Assembly (NCBI GenBank): GCA_017542425.1
Contig: JAFXXH010000007.1
Coordinates: 16,166 to 80,165 of the forward strand
Reading direction: 5' to 3'
Origin: Oscillospiraceae bacterium
GTDB taxonomy: Bacteria > Bacillota > Clostridia > Oscillospirales > Oscillospiraceae
Length of the DNA: 64,000 nucleotides
The notes under the pieces were generated by a model, which saw only the letters and a program-made list of their open reading frames with translations, was not told the DNA's origin and did not search any database. Positions 42,986 through 51,155 of the stretch are shown in pieces (within the stretch, counting starts at the first letter, position 1; the number at the start of each line of letters is the position of its first letter). The position numbers and the translations under genes were made by a program.

Positions 42986-43333
42986 TGGTGGAGATGGCGG
43001 GAGTTGAACCCGCGTCCGAAAGCGCTTTGGGAGGAACTTCTCCGGGTGCAGACAGTTCTTTGCATTCCCTTGCCGCTCCGTGAGCTGTCACACTGGGCGG
43101 CTTGGTAGCTTCATGATGCATGGTGCGCGTAAAGCTTAGCGCACGCACGTTCACCACTGATCGACGCCTGATCCGGAGCCGTGGTCCTCTCCGGTCAGAC
43201 GGTCACTGCTCAGGCAGCGACAGGAACAAACTCAGTGTTGTTCTTTAATTTATAAGGTGCCCGTTTTCAGGATGCCGGGCGCATCCACCCGCTATTCCAA
43301 CCTCCACACCCCCGTCGAAACCGTTACATCCCC
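42986..43333 (-). ncRNA. ssrA: Transfer-messenger RNA (tmRNA)
   Basis: A one-piece tmRNA of about 348 bases on the minus strand. The 5' end GGGGATGTAACGGTTTCGAC and the 3' end with the T-loop GGTTCAACTCCCGCC and terminal CCA match the tRNA-like domain that is charged with alanine. The coded tag ends in KNNTEFVPVAA followed by TGA near 43227-43257. The resume codon is uncertain; GCA about five codons before KNN is one choice. The tag keeps the Ala-Ala end needed for proteolysis, preceded by VPV in place of the more usual LALAA-type end. smpB is encoded 600 bases away on the same strand. Confidence 0.93.
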
Positions 43334-43373
43334 ATATATAATATAGTATGGGATCACGCGAGGGGAGGGGGGC

Positions 43374-43399
43374 GGGGGAGCCGCCGGGGCGGTTCCCCC
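43374..43399 (-). terminator. Stem-loop after the cyclophilin gene
   Basis: GGGGGAGCCGCC pairs with GGCGGTTCCCCC (one G-T) over a 2-base loop, 12 bases after the stop of the minus-strand isomerase gene. There is no T-run, so efficiency is uncertain. Confidence 0.5.
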
Positions 43400-43411
43400 G
43401 ATGTAGCATAC

Positions 43412-43927
43412 TCAGATGGTCTCCGGCGCGGGGTAGTCTACGCCGAAGCAGTCCACGGTGACGCGCTTCATCACCTGGGGCGTTTTGGGCCGGTCGCTGA
43501 AATCGCAGGGGGTGTCGGCGATCTGGTCCAGGACCTCCAGGCCCTCGATCAGCTTGCCGAAGGCGGCGTACTGGTTGTCCAGGTGGGGGGCCTTGGCGTG
43601 CATGATGAAGAACTGGCTTCCGGCGGAGTTGGGCATCATGGTCCGGGCCATGCTGAGAACCCCGCGGGCGTGCTTGAGCGTGTTTTGGAAGCCGTTGGCG
43701 GTGAACTCGCCCTTGATGGAATAGCCGGGGCCGCCCATGCCGGTGCCCTGGGGGTCGCCGCCCTGGATCATGAAGCCGGGGATGATGCGGTGGAAGCCCA
43801 CCCCGTCATAAAAGCCTTTCTGGACCAGGGAGATGAAGTTGTTGACGGTGTTGGGGGCGATGTCGGGGTAAAGTTCGGCGCGCATGACGCCGCCGTTTTC
43901 CATTTCGATGGTGACGATGGGATTCAT
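43412..43927 (-). CDS. Cyclophilin-type peptidyl-prolyl cis-trans isomerase
   Basis: A 171-residue cytoplasmic protein-folding isomerase with no signal peptide. Cyclophilin hallmarks: FHRIIPGFMIQGGDPQGTG (catalytic Arg), GVLSMARTMMPNSAGSQFFIM (substrate-binding Gln and Phe) and LDNQYAAFGKLIEGLEVLD. Length is that of the minimal bacterial type. AGGAGGAA precedes ATG 43927. It begins 12 bases after smpB on the same strand and is probably co-transcribed with it. Confidence 0.95.
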   Translation of the reverse strand: MNPIVTIEMENGGVMRAELYPDIAPNTVNNFISLVQKGFYDGVGFHRIIPGFMIQGGDPQGTGMGGPGYSIKGEFTANGFQNTLKHARGVLSMARTMMPNSAGSQFFIMHAKAPHLDNQYAAFGKLIEGLEVLDQIADTPCDFSDRPKTPQVMKRVTVDCFGVDYPAPETI

Positions 43928-43939
43928 TGCGATTCCTCC

Positions 43940-44401
43940 TCAGTGTTGTCTCAGGGCGCGCTCCATGTCCCGCCCGGCCTGGCGCTTCGCGTCGGCGTCG
44001 CGCTTGTCGTAGAGCTTCTTGCCTTTGCACAGGCCCAACTCCACTTTCACGCGGCTGTCCTTGAAGTAGACCGAGAGGGGGACCAGGGCGATGCCGTCCT
44101 GCATCACCCGGGCCTGGAGTCTGCGGATCTCCTTTTTGTGCATCAGCAGCCGCCGCACCCGGTCCGGGTCGCGGTTGAAGATGTTGCCCTTTTCGTAGGG
44201 GCTGATGTGCATCCCGCGCACGAAGAGCTCCCCGTTTTTGATGGTGCAAAAGGAGTCCTTGAGGTTCAGGGTGCCCGCCCGGATGCTCTTGACTTCGGTG
44301 CCGGCCAACTCGATGCCCGCTTCGCAGCGTTCCAGCACATAATAATCGTGGAACGCCTTGCGGTTGCTGGCTACGGATTTGATTCCCTGCGCCCTGGGCA
44401 T
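43940..44401 (-). CDS. smpB: SsrA-binding protein SmpB
   Basis: A 153-residue partner of tmRNA that brings it to stalled ribosomes. IKSVASNRKAFHDYYVLERCEAGIELAGTEVKSIR is the conserved start; NLKDSFCTIKNGELFV and SPYEKGNIFNRDPDRVRRLLMHKKEI follow; the C-terminal basic tail KLYDKRDADAKRQAGRDMERALRQ enters the ribosome. AAAGGAGGTG precedes ATG 44401; the longer frame upstream is non-coding. Proximity to ssrA is common in Firmicutes and supports both calls. Confidence 0.96.
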   Translation of the reverse strand: MPRAQGIKSVASNRKAFHDYYVLERCEAGIELAGTEVKSIRAGTLNLKDSFCTIKNGELFVRGMHISPYEKGNIFNRDPDRVRRLLMHKKEIRRLQARVMQDGIALVPLSVYFKDSRVKVELGLCKGKKLYDKRDADAKRQAGRDMERALRQH

Positions 44402-44437
44402 GGCGGACGACACCTCCTTTTTTTCGGTACTGAGAAG

Positions 44438-44443
44438 ATTATA
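44438..44443 (-). promoter_or_regulatory. Extended -10 promoter of smpB
   Basis: On the minus strand TGCTATAAT lies about 35 bases before the smpB start codon. The -35 region is T-rich and poor, so the extended -10 probably carries recognition. Confidence 0.55.
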
Positions 44444-44480
44444 GCACATTTGCCCGGAAAAAAAAGGTCTAATTCGTGAA

Positions 44481-44696
44481 TTATTTGTGAAGGAAGGGAC
44501 GGACGTAGGGGGCCAGGCGCACGGCGCAGCCCTTGGGCCGGGCAAAGAGCAGGGACCCGTGGGCGCCGGCATACAGTTCCAGGGCGGCTCCGCTCCAGCA
44601 GCGCCGCCACCGCCACAGGCCCTCCCGCAGCAGCAGCGCCGCCGCGCCGTCGGTGAGGCTCAGCCCCTCCGGCAGACGCATCACCAGATATTCCAC
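44481..44696 (-). CDS. Small hypothetical protein (71 residues)
   Basis: A 71-residue frame from GTG 44696 with GGAGG nine bases upstream. It reads VEYLVMRLPEGLSLTDGAAAL, then LWRWRRCWSGAALELYAGAHGSLLFARP and ends VRLAPYVRPFLHK. No domain is recognised; it is alternately basic and hydrophobic and lacks a clear membrane helix. It lies before smpB on the same strand, 79 bases away, and overlaps its upstream promoter region only at the far side. Confidence 0.58.
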   Translation of the reverse strand: MEYLVMRLPEGLSLTDGAAALLLREGLWRWRRCWSGAALELYAGAHGSLLFARPKGCAVRLAPYVRPFLHK

Positions 44697-44846
44697 TCCG
44701 CATCGCCTCCATGCCCCATGATACCACTGAAAAAACCGGCGTTCCATAGAAAAGTTATGGTAATGCGGGCAGAAATGTGATAAAATCAAATCGAAACCCC
44801 GCCGTCCCCGTCGAACTGGGGGAAGAGCGGCGGAAGGAAGCAGCAA

Positions 44847-45443
44847 ATGGAAAACGGACCGAATATGAGGTGCGAGATGGACTATACGGAAACGATGCTG
44901 GAAAGCCGGGAGATCTACAGCGGGCGGATCATCCGCGTCCATGTGGACGAGGTGGAGCTGTCCGACGGGACCCGGAGCCGCCGGGAGATCGTGGACCACC
45001 ACGGGGGCGTGGCGGTGCTGCCCGTGGACGCGGAGGGCTATGCCTATTGCGTGCGGCAGTACCGCTATGCCTACGGAAAAAGCCTGCTGGAGGCCCCGGC
45101 GGGCAAGCTGGAGCCGGGGGAGCGGCCGGAGGACTGCGCCCTGCGGGAACTGAGCGAGGAGACGGGCTTCACCGCCGGGCGCCTGGTGCCCCTGGGCTGG
45201 CTCTACCCCTCTCCGGGCTATTGCAGCGAGGTGCTGTATCTCTTTCTGGCCACCGGGCTGAAGCCGGGCCGGGCGCATCTGGACCCCGGCGAGTTCCTGG
45301 ACGTGGAGCGCCACAGCCTGGCAGAGCTGGAGGAGATGGTGCTGCGCAATGAACTGCACGACGCCAAGACCGTGACGGCGGTCTGGCGGGCCAGACGCTT
45401 TCTGGCGGGAGAGGAGGCGCGCCCATGCCCGGCACAGTGCTGA
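44847..45443 (+). CDS. NUDIX hydrolase, ADP-ribose pyrophosphatase-like
   Basis: A 198-residue member of the NUDIX family. The box GKLEPGERPEDCALRELSEETGF fits the consensus G-x5-E-x7-REU-xEE-xGU with its Mg-binding glutamates, and a Pro/Tyr pattern after it (YPSPGYCSEVLYLFLA) is typical of ADP-ribose pyrophosphatases. It would hydrolyse ADP-ribose or related nucleotide sugars in the cytoplasm. GGAAGGAAG precedes ATG 44847. It overlaps the response-regulator gene by 19 bases and so heads that operon. Confidence 0.92.
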   Translation: MENGPNMRCEMDYTETMLESREIYSGRIIRVHVDEVELSDGTRSRREIVDHHGGVAVLPVDAEGYAYCVRQYRYAYGKSLLEAPAGKLEPGERPEDCALRELSEETGFTAGRLVPLGWLYPSPGYCSEVLYLFLATGLKPGRAHLDPGEFLDVERHSLAELEEMVLRNELHDAKTVTAVWRARRFLAGEEARPCPAQC

Positions 45444-46126
45444 TTGTGGATGACGAGAGGGCCATTGTAGAGATTCTGGACTTCAACTTGCGCAAAGCGG
45501 GCTATGACACCTTAAAGGCATATGACGGTGCGGAAGGTCTGCGCCTGGCCCGGGAGGGGAACCCGGACGCGATTTTGCTGGACGTGATGCTGCCCAAACT
45601 GGACGGCTTTTCGGTCTGCCGGGCGCTGCGGGAGGAGGGCGACAACGTGCCCATCATCATGCTCACCGCCCGGGAGGAGGAGCGGGACAAGGTCTTCGGC
45701 CTGGAGACGGGGGCGGACGACTACATCACCAAGCCCTTCTCCATGCGGGAACTGCTGGCCCGGGTCAAGACCAATCTGCGCCGCAGCTTCCAGAGCGCGG
45801 GCGGGGAGAGCGGACACAGGAGCGCGCAGATCACGGTCCGGGAACTGTGCCTGGATCTGGAGCGCCATGTGGCCACCCGGGCCGGGCAGGAGCTGGACCT
45901 GAGCGAGCGGGAGTTTGAGTTGTTGAAATGCCTGGCCCAGAGCCCGGGCAAGGTGCTGAGCCGCAAGGAGCTGCTGCGCCAGGTCTGGCAGTACGACTAC
46001 TATGGCGACGACCTCCGGGCCGTGGACGTGGCCGTGCGCCGTCTGCGGGAGAAGCTGGAGCGCAACCCCGCCGCCCCGGAATATGTGATGACCCGCCGGG
46101 GGGCCGGGTATTATTTGATGAAGTGA
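45425..46126 (+). CDS. walR: OmpR/PhoB-family response regulator, WalR-like
   Basis: A 233-residue two-domain regulator. The receiver has VLIVDDERAI (acidic pair), phospho-acceptor Asp53 in AILLDVMLPKLDGF, and GADDYITKPF with the conserved Lys. The winged-helix DNA-binding domain follows a short linker near residue 120, with LSEREFELLKCLAQSPGKVLSRKELLRQVW. The next gene is its kinase and YycH- and YycI-like genes follow, which is the layout of the essential WalRK cell-wall homeostasis system. WalR versus PhoP cannot be told from the protein alone; the neighbours decide. Confidence 0.88.
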   Translation: MPGTVLIVDDERAIVEILDFNLRKAGYDTLKAYDGAEGLRLAREGNPDAILLDVMLPKLDGFSVCRALREEGDNVPIIMLTAREEERDKVFGLETGADDYITKPFSMRELLARVKTNLRRSFQSAGGESGHRSAQITVRELCLDLERHVATRAGQELDLSEREFELLKCLAQSPGKVLSRKELLRQVWQYDYYGDDLRAVDVAVRRLREKLERNPAAPEYVMTRRGAGYYLMK

Positions 46127-46154
46127 GGAACGCCCGGAAGAGAGGAGGCGGCGG

Positions 46155-47603
46155 ATGGTCAAGAGCATCTATATCAAACTGGTGGCCATCATCCTGGTGC
46201 TGATCGTGGCGCTGCTGCTGGTGGTGGGGGCCTTTCTGATGAGCGGCGTGCGCAATTTCTACGTCAGCGCGTTCTATGATCAGATGCGGGAGGTCTTCGC
46301 CAGCGCCGACGTGGCCGCGGACCTGCGGGCGGCGGCGGAGGGCGAGGGCGGCGCGGCGCTGCTGGCGGACATCCTCCGGGCCAACATGGGCCGTCTGGGG
46401 GTGGACGCCACCACCCGCAGCTTTTTCGTCCTGGACGGGGAGACGGGCCAGTGCCTGGCCGGGTCCAACATGGCGGAGGGGGAACATCTGACTGTCACCC
46501 GCAACATCCTCACCGCCCTGGCGGGGGGCGACGGCTACGCCTCCGACCCGGACGAGGACTTTATGGACATGGCCCTGCCGCTGCGCGGGGCGGGGGGCAG
46601 CTACATCCTCTATGTGATCGACAACAAGGAGACCGTGACCCGGCTGAACGCGGAGCTGATGGGCATCGTGGTCCGGGCCATTGCGGTGGGACTGCTCATC
46701 AGCAGCCTGCTGGGGATGCTGCTGGCCAAGACGGTGGTGACCCCCATCCAGCACCTGACCCGGGCCGCCGAAAAGGTGGCGGCGGGGGACTTCTCCGAAA
46801 AGGTGGAAAACGAGACCGCCGACGAGATCGGCGTCCTGGCCCGCACCTTCAACGACATGGCCGACCAGTTGGAGACCAACATCGAGAGCCTGAAAAACGC
46901 CGAGCGGACCCGACGGGAGTTCGTGGCCAACGTGTCCCACGAGCTGCGCACGCCGGTGACCAGCATCCGCTCCTACGCGGAGACCCTGGGGGACGCGGCG
47001 GGGACCCTGGACGGGGAGACGGAGCGGCGCTTCCTGGAGGTCATCGTCAGCGAGAGCGACCGCCTGAGCAAGATTGTCCAGGACCTGCTTCTGCTCAGCC
47101 GCTTCGACGCGGGCAATCTGCGCTTCGACTATCAGCAGTTTTCTTTTGAGAAATCCGTCCGCAGCGTCTTTGACGCCCAGCTTTTGGAGGCCCAGCGCCG
47201 GGGCCACGACTTCCGGCTGGAAGTCCGGGACGATCTGCCCGACATCCGGGGGGACCGGAGCCGCATCGAACAGGTGCTGATCAACATGGTCTCCAACGCC
47301 CTCAAATACACCCCCGACGGCGGGTGCATCCGCATGACGGCGGGGGCGGCGGGGGACCGGGTCTTCTGCACGGTGACGGACAACGGCGTGGGCATCCCCC
47401 AGGAGGACCAGAGCCGGGTCTTCGAGCGCTTCTACCGGGTGGACAAGGCCCGCTCCCGGGAGAGCGGCGGCACCGGCCTGGGCCTGTCCATCGCCTATGA
47501 GATCGTGGAGCGGCACGACGGGCGTCTGGAACTGCAAAGCCAGCCCGGCAAGGGCACGGCCATCACGGTCTGGCTGCCCGTGGGAGGGCCGCAGCATGGA
47601 TAA
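46155..47603 (+). CDS. walK: Sensor histidine kinase, WalK-like
   Basis: A 482-residue membrane kinase. TM1 at about 9-30, an extracellular sensor region (31-165), TM2 at about 170-191, HAMP (192-244), then HisKA with the phospho-acceptor His262 in VSHELRTPVTS, and a HATPase domain with NALKYTPDGG, DNGVGIPQEDQSRVFERFYRVDKA and GGTGLGLSIAYEIVE. Unlike many WalK proteins I see no separate PAS domain between HAMP and HisKA. AGAGGAGG lies before ATG 46155. It ends overlapping the YycH-like gene by 8 bases, suggesting coupled translation. Confidence 0.9.
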   Translation: MVKSIYIKLVAIILVLIVALLLVVGAFLMSGVRNFYVSAFYDQMREVFASADVAADLRAAAEGEGGAALLADILRANMGRLGVDATTRSFFVLDGETGQCLAGSNMAEGEHLTVTRNILTALAGGDGYASDPDEDFMDMALPLRGAGGSYILYVIDNKETVTRLNAELMGIVVRAIAVGLLISSLLGMLLAKTVVTPIQHLTRAAEKVAAGDFSEKVENETADEIGVLARTFNDMADQLETNIESLKNAERTRREFVANVSHELRTPVTSIRSYAETLGDAAGTLDGETERRFLEVIVSESDRLSKIVQDLLLLSRFDAGNLRFDYQQFSFEKSVRSVFDAQLLEAQRRGHDFRLEVRDDLPDIRGDRSRIEQVLINMVSNALKYTPDGGCIRMTAGAAGDRVFCTVTDNGVGIPQEDQSRVFERFYRVDKARSRESGGTGLGLSIAYEIVERHDGRLELQSQPGKGTAITVWLPVGGPQHG

Positions 47604-48822
47604 GGCGATGCGCGGGCGCGACATCCTCCGCCGGGTGTGCCTGGTGGTGCTGAGCGTCACGGCCCTGCTGCTGGCGCTGGAGACGGGCTATCTCAGCCTG
47701 ACGCCCAACCGGGACGCCCCGGGGCACGCGGCCGCGCCCACCGCGCCGCAGACCGGGGACAGCGCGGCGGCCCTCTGGCCCCGGGGGGTGCTGATCTCCC
47801 GGGCCGACGGCCACCGCCGGGCCGCCCTCTGCGACCAGGCGGAGACGGAGCGGCTGTTCTCCCCCTTCGCCGCCCTGCTGGGGGAAGCCCTGGGCACTGC
47901 GGGCGCGGCGGAAGCGCTCAGTGAGGCGGACTTCCGCCTGGGCCTGACGGGGGAGGGGCTGTTTGTCGATCTGGGCGCGGCCTGCCCCCTGGGGCTGCTG
48001 GCGGGGGCGCTGGGGGCAAAGGGGCGCTGCGCGGACACGGCGGAGCTGCTCCTGCTGCTTCCGGGCGTCGAGGGCGCGGAGCTGCGCTACCGGCGGCCCG
48101 ACGGCTCCTTCGCCCGCTGCGCCACCTCCACCAGCTCCGAGACCCTCCGCGCCCGTCTGAACGAGGGGGAGGGAGTGGAGGCGGTCTTCGCCTACGAGGA
48201 CCCGGCCCTCAGCCGGCTTTCCCCCTATCTGATCGTCCCGGCGCACCGGAACGCCCCGCCGCGCATCGAGGCCGCCGTCAACCCCAACCCGGAGACGCTG
48301 ATGCGCGCCTTCGGCATGAACAGCTATGTGGCCTCCGGCTACCGTGAGGGCGACGGCACCCGGGTCTACATCGACGACGAGAAGACCCTGCGCATCGCCG
48401 CCGACGGCACGGTGCGCTACCGCTGCGACGCAGCCGGGCGGGGCGGCAGCTCCGATGAGGAACTGGCGGCCTATGCCCTCCGACTGGCGCAAGAGTCGGT
48501 CGGCGCCCTCTGCGGGGACGCCCGACTGCGGTTCGTCGGGCTGCGCCGGGAAGGGGAGCTGGCAACGGTGGAGCTGGACTACGCCGTGCAGGGCGTGCCG
48601 GTGGAGCTGGCCGCCGGGCGCGCTGTCGTGCTGCGCTTCCGGAACGGGAGTCTGGTGACGGCCCAGCTGCTGCCCCGCAGCTTCCGGGCGTCGGCGGAGG
48701 CGGAGACGGTGCCCCCCATGCGCTTTGCCGCCGCCATCGCCGCGGCGGGGGAGGGCGGCGGGCTGCGCCTTTGCTATCTGGAACGCGGCGAGGGCTTTCG
48801 CTGCCTGTGGGTGAACTGCTGA
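47596..48822 (+). CDS. yycH: YycH-like regulator of the WalRK system
   Basis: A 408-residue protein with one N-terminal membrane helix (about residues 13-30) and a large extracytoplasmic part. It matches the position and layout of YycH, which binds WalK from outside and tunes its activity. Sequence similarity is weak to my eye: GRGGSSDEELAAYALRLAQESVG and RVYIDDEKTLRIAADGTVRY fit the beta-rich YycH lobes, but the call rests mainly on gene order (walR-walK-yycH-yycI). It overlaps both neighbours by a few bases. Very high GC, alanine-rich. Confidence 0.72.
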   Translation: MDKAMRGRDILRRVCLVVLSVTALLLALETGYLSLTPNRDAPGHAAAPTAPQTGDSAAALWPRGVLISRADGHRRAALCDQAETERLFSPFAALLGEALGTAGAAEALSEADFRLGLTGEGLFVDLGAACPLGLLAGALGAKGRCADTAELLLLLPGVEGAELRYRRPDGSFARCATSTSSETLRARLNEGEGVEAVFAYEDPALSRLSPYLIVPAHRNAPPRIEAAVNPNPETLMRAFGMNSYVASGYREGDGTRVYIDDEKTLRIAADGTVRYRCDAAGRGGSSDEELAAYALRLAQESVGALCGDARLRFVGLRREGELATVELDYAVQGVPVELAAGRAVVLRFRNGSLVTAQLLPRSFRASAEAETVPPMRFAAAIAAAGEGGGLRLCYLERGEGFRCLWVNC

Positions 48823-49643
48823 TGGAGACAAGACAACTGGAACGGATCATCCTGCTGATCCTGCTGCTGGTGAACGCGGTGCTGCTGGGCCTGCTCCTGG
48901 GGGACCGGGTGACGGAGGCATCGGCGGAGCGGGCGCGGGAGGAGATGCTGCGCCAGCTTCTGGCGGACAGCGGCATCGAGCTGGCCCCCGACCTGGATCT
49001 GGGCCAGGTCTCCCCCCACGGCTGCACCGTGGTCCGGGATCTGGAGCTGGAGGACCAGCGGATGCAGGGCATTCTGGGGGAGCATGTGCGCGCCGACGAG
49101 GGCGGCGGCATCTGGTATTACGGCAGCGAGCTCGGCAAGATCATGATGCACGGCACCGGGGAGCTGACCATCCTGCCCCTGGGGGAGACGGCGGAGCGCC
49201 GGGGCAGCGCCTGGGAGCAGTCTCTGGCCCTGCTGCGCGCCTCCGGCCTGGAGCCCTGGACGCCGCCGGGCCAGGACCCGACGGGGACGGACTTGCCCTT
49301 CTGCTGCTGCTGGAACGGCAGTCCGGTGTTCAACGCGGTGCTGACGTTCAGCTATGCCGGGGACAAACTGGAACTGGTGACGGGCACCACGGTGTTCCAC
49401 CGGGAGACGGCCCGCAGCCCCGTCCGGGGCATGGATGCGGTGAGCATCCTCACCGCCTTTGCCGCCGCGGTGAAAAATCAGGGCCTCATCTGCTCGCGCC
49501 TCACGGAGCTGACGCCGGGCTATGAGATGAGCGTCGGCCTCAGCGGGGAAAGCGCCCTGGAGCCGGTCTGGCGGCTGGTAATGGATACGGGTGAATGCTA
49601 TTTGAGCGCCGAGACCGGGCAAATTGTCAGACTGCAAGTCTGA
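48822..49643 (+). CDS. yycI: YycI-like regulator of the WalRK system
   Basis: A 273-residue protein with a short cytoplasmic start, one membrane helix (residues 9-27, ILLILLLVNAVLLGLLL) and an outer domain. This is the layout of YycI, the partner of YycH in controlling WalK. The end WRLVMDTGECYLSAETGQIVRLQV is a typical closing segment of the YycI fold, where a hydrophobic strand precedes the C-terminus. Its ATG shares a base with the YycH-like stop. A terminator lies 15 bases after the gene, ending this operon. Confidence 0.75.
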   Translation: METRQLERIILLILLLVNAVLLGLLLGDRVTEASAERAREEMLRQLLADSGIELAPDLDLGQVSPHGCTVVRDLELEDQRMQGILGEHVRADEGGGIWYYGSELGKIMMHGTGELTILPLGETAERRGSAWEQSLALLRASGLEPWTPPGQDPTGTDLPFCCCWNGSPVFNAVLTFSYAGDKLELVTGTTVFHRETARSPVRGMDAVSILTAFAAAVKNQGLICSRLTELTPGYEMSVGLSGESALEPVWRLVMDTGECYLSAETGQIVRLQV

Positions 49644-49658
49644 GTTTTGTACAGTATG

Positions 49659-49697
49659 CCGAGAAAAACCCCGTGCTCGTCCGGGGCGGGGCTTTTT
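49659..49697 (+). terminator. Intrinsic terminator of the walRK-yycHI operon
   Basis: A GC-rich stem (ACCCCG with CGGGGC or CGGGG copies) followed by CTTTTTTTG, 20 bases after the yycI-like stop. Confidence 0.8.
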
Positions 49698-49731
49698 TTG
49701 GGCGCAAAACGCCCGGAAATCCATAATTTGA

Positions 49732-49760
49732 TTGCTTTTTTTCCCGCACTGTGTTAAAAT
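49732..49760 (+). promoter_or_regulatory. Promoter of the murA operon
   Basis: TTGCTT, 17-base spacer, TAAAAT preceded by TGTGT. It lies between the walRK terminator and murA, so murA-yycJ-rlmH forms a separate transcription unit. Confidence 0.65.
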
Positions 49761-49807
49761 GATAAAACAATGGCAAGATTTGATATTATGTCTACCTGAC
49801 CCGCAGC

Positions 49808-49825
49808 CGGCTCCTTCGGGAGCCG
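49808..49825 (+). promoter_or_regulatory. UUCG-capped hairpin just before the murA ribosome binding site
   Basis: CGGCTCC pairs with GGAGCCG over the stable tetraloop TTCG, directly before CAGGAGGAGG and ATG 49836. It would sit in the leader of the transcript and may affect message stability or ribosome access. Confidence 0.55.
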
Positions 49826-49835
49826 CAGGAGGAGG

Positions 49836-51155
49836 ATGAAACGCTTGTATAAATATATCATCAAAGGCGGGAAACCCCTGCATGGCGAGGTGGAGATCTC
49901 CGGCGCGAAAAACGCGGCGGTGGCCATCATCCCGGCGGCCATGCTGGTGGACGGCGTATGCCGCATCGAGAATCTGCCCCAGATCAGCGACACGGAGAAG
50001 CTTCTGCGCATCCTGGAGCTGATGGGGGCCCAGGTGCGCTACGTCAGCCCCGGCACCGTGGACATCGACTGCAGCGGCGTCAGCCTTTCCGACCGCATCT
50101 TCCGCTACACCCGCTCCATCCGCGCCAGCTACTACCTGATCGGCAGTATGCTGGGCCGCTTCGGCAAAGCCCGCACCACCATGCCCGGCGGCTGCAACTT
50201 CGGCGTCCGCCCCATCGACCAGCACATCAAGGGCATGAAGGCCCTGGGTGCCACCATCGACATCGGCAAGGGCCTGATCCAGGCCGAGTCCCCGGAGGGG
50301 CGGCTGAAAGGTGCGCGCATCTACCTGGACAAAGTCTCCGTGGGGGCCACCATCAACGTGATGATCGCGGCGGCCACGGCGAAGGGCATGACCATCATTG
50401 AAAACGTGGCCCGGGAACCCCACATCGTGGACCTGGCCAACTTCCTGAACTCCATGGGCGCGGACATCCGCGGCGCGGGCACCGACGTGATCAAAGTCCG
50501 GGGCGTGGAGCGGCTCCACGGGGGCAGCTATTCCCTGATCCCCGACCAGATCGAGGCGGGCACCTTCATGACCGCCGTGGCCGCCGCCGGGGGCGAGGTG
50601 CGCCTGAACAACGTGATCCCCCGGCACCTGGAGTGCATCTCTGCCAAGCTGCGGGAGATGGGCGTGGCCATCACCGAGGGGGACGACTACATCGTGGTCC
50701 GCCGGGACTGCCCGCTGGAGCGCACCAATGTGAAGACCCTGCCCTACCCCGGCTTCCCCACGGACATGCAGCCCCAGATCTGCGTGGTCCTCTGCCTGGC
50801 GGCGGGCACCAGCGTCATCACCGAGGGCGTCTGGGACAACCGCTATCAATACGTCAACGAACTGAAAAAAATGGGCGCGGAGATTACCGTCAGCGGCAAG
50901 ACCGCCGTGGTGGAGGGCGTCCGCAGCCTGATGGGCGCGCCGGTGGCCGCCCGGGATCTGCGGGCCGGCGCCGCCATGGTGGTGGCGGGTCTCTGCGCCG
51001 AGGGCACCACCGTCATCGAGGACGTGATCTACATCGAGCGCGGCTACCAAAACATCGTGGGCAAACTCCGGGCCCTGGGGGCGGACATCGCCGCCGTGTC
51101 GGAGCCGGACGAGCCGGGACGGATGCACCAGAGCAGCCAGGAGTCGGCCTGCTGA
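49836..51155 (+). CDS. murA: UDP-N-acetylglucosamine 1-carboxyvinyltransferase
   Basis: A 439-residue cytoplasmic enzyme that adds enolpyruvate to UDP-GlcNAc, the first committed step of peptidoglycan synthesis and the fosfomycin target. GEVEISGAKNAAVAIIPA at the N-terminus binds substrate; Cys120 in TTMPGGCNFGVRPIDQH is the catalytic Cys; GVERLHGGSYSLIPDQIEAGTFM and the later YPGFPTDMQPQ are classic. Length is usual. The Cys is retained, so nothing predicts fosfomycin insensitivity. Its stop overlaps the start of the YycJ-like gene. Confidence 0.96.
   Translation: MKRLYKYIIKGGKPLHGEVEISGAKNAAVAIIPAAMLVDGVCRIENLPQISDTEKLLRILELMGAQVRYVSPGTVDIDCSGVSLSDRIFRYTRSIRASYYLIGSMLGRFGKARTTMPGGCNFGVRPIDQHIKGMKALGATIDIGKGLIQAESPEGRLKGARIYLDKVSVGATINVMIAAATAKGMTIIENVAREPHIVDLANFLNSMGADIRGAGTDVIKVRGVERLHGGSYSLIPDQIEAGTFMTAVAAAGGEVRLNNVIPRHLECISAKLREMGVAITEGDDYIVVRRDCPLERTNVKTLPYPGFPTDMQPQICVVLCLAAGTSVITEGVWDNRYQYVNELKKMGAEITVSGKTAVVEGVRSLMGAPVAARDLRAGAAMVVAGLCAEGTTVIEDVIYIERGYQNIVGKLRALGADIAAVSEPDEPGRMHQSSQESAC

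Noticed and set aside
42986..43060. Stand-alone tRNA gene suggested by the GGTTCAA T-loop and CCA end
   Set aside because: It is the 3' half of tmRNA; the matching 5' half lies 270 bases away and the tag frame lies between.
49836..51155. Fosfomycin-insensitive MurA
   Set aside because: The catalytic Cys120 is present, so no such prediction is supported.
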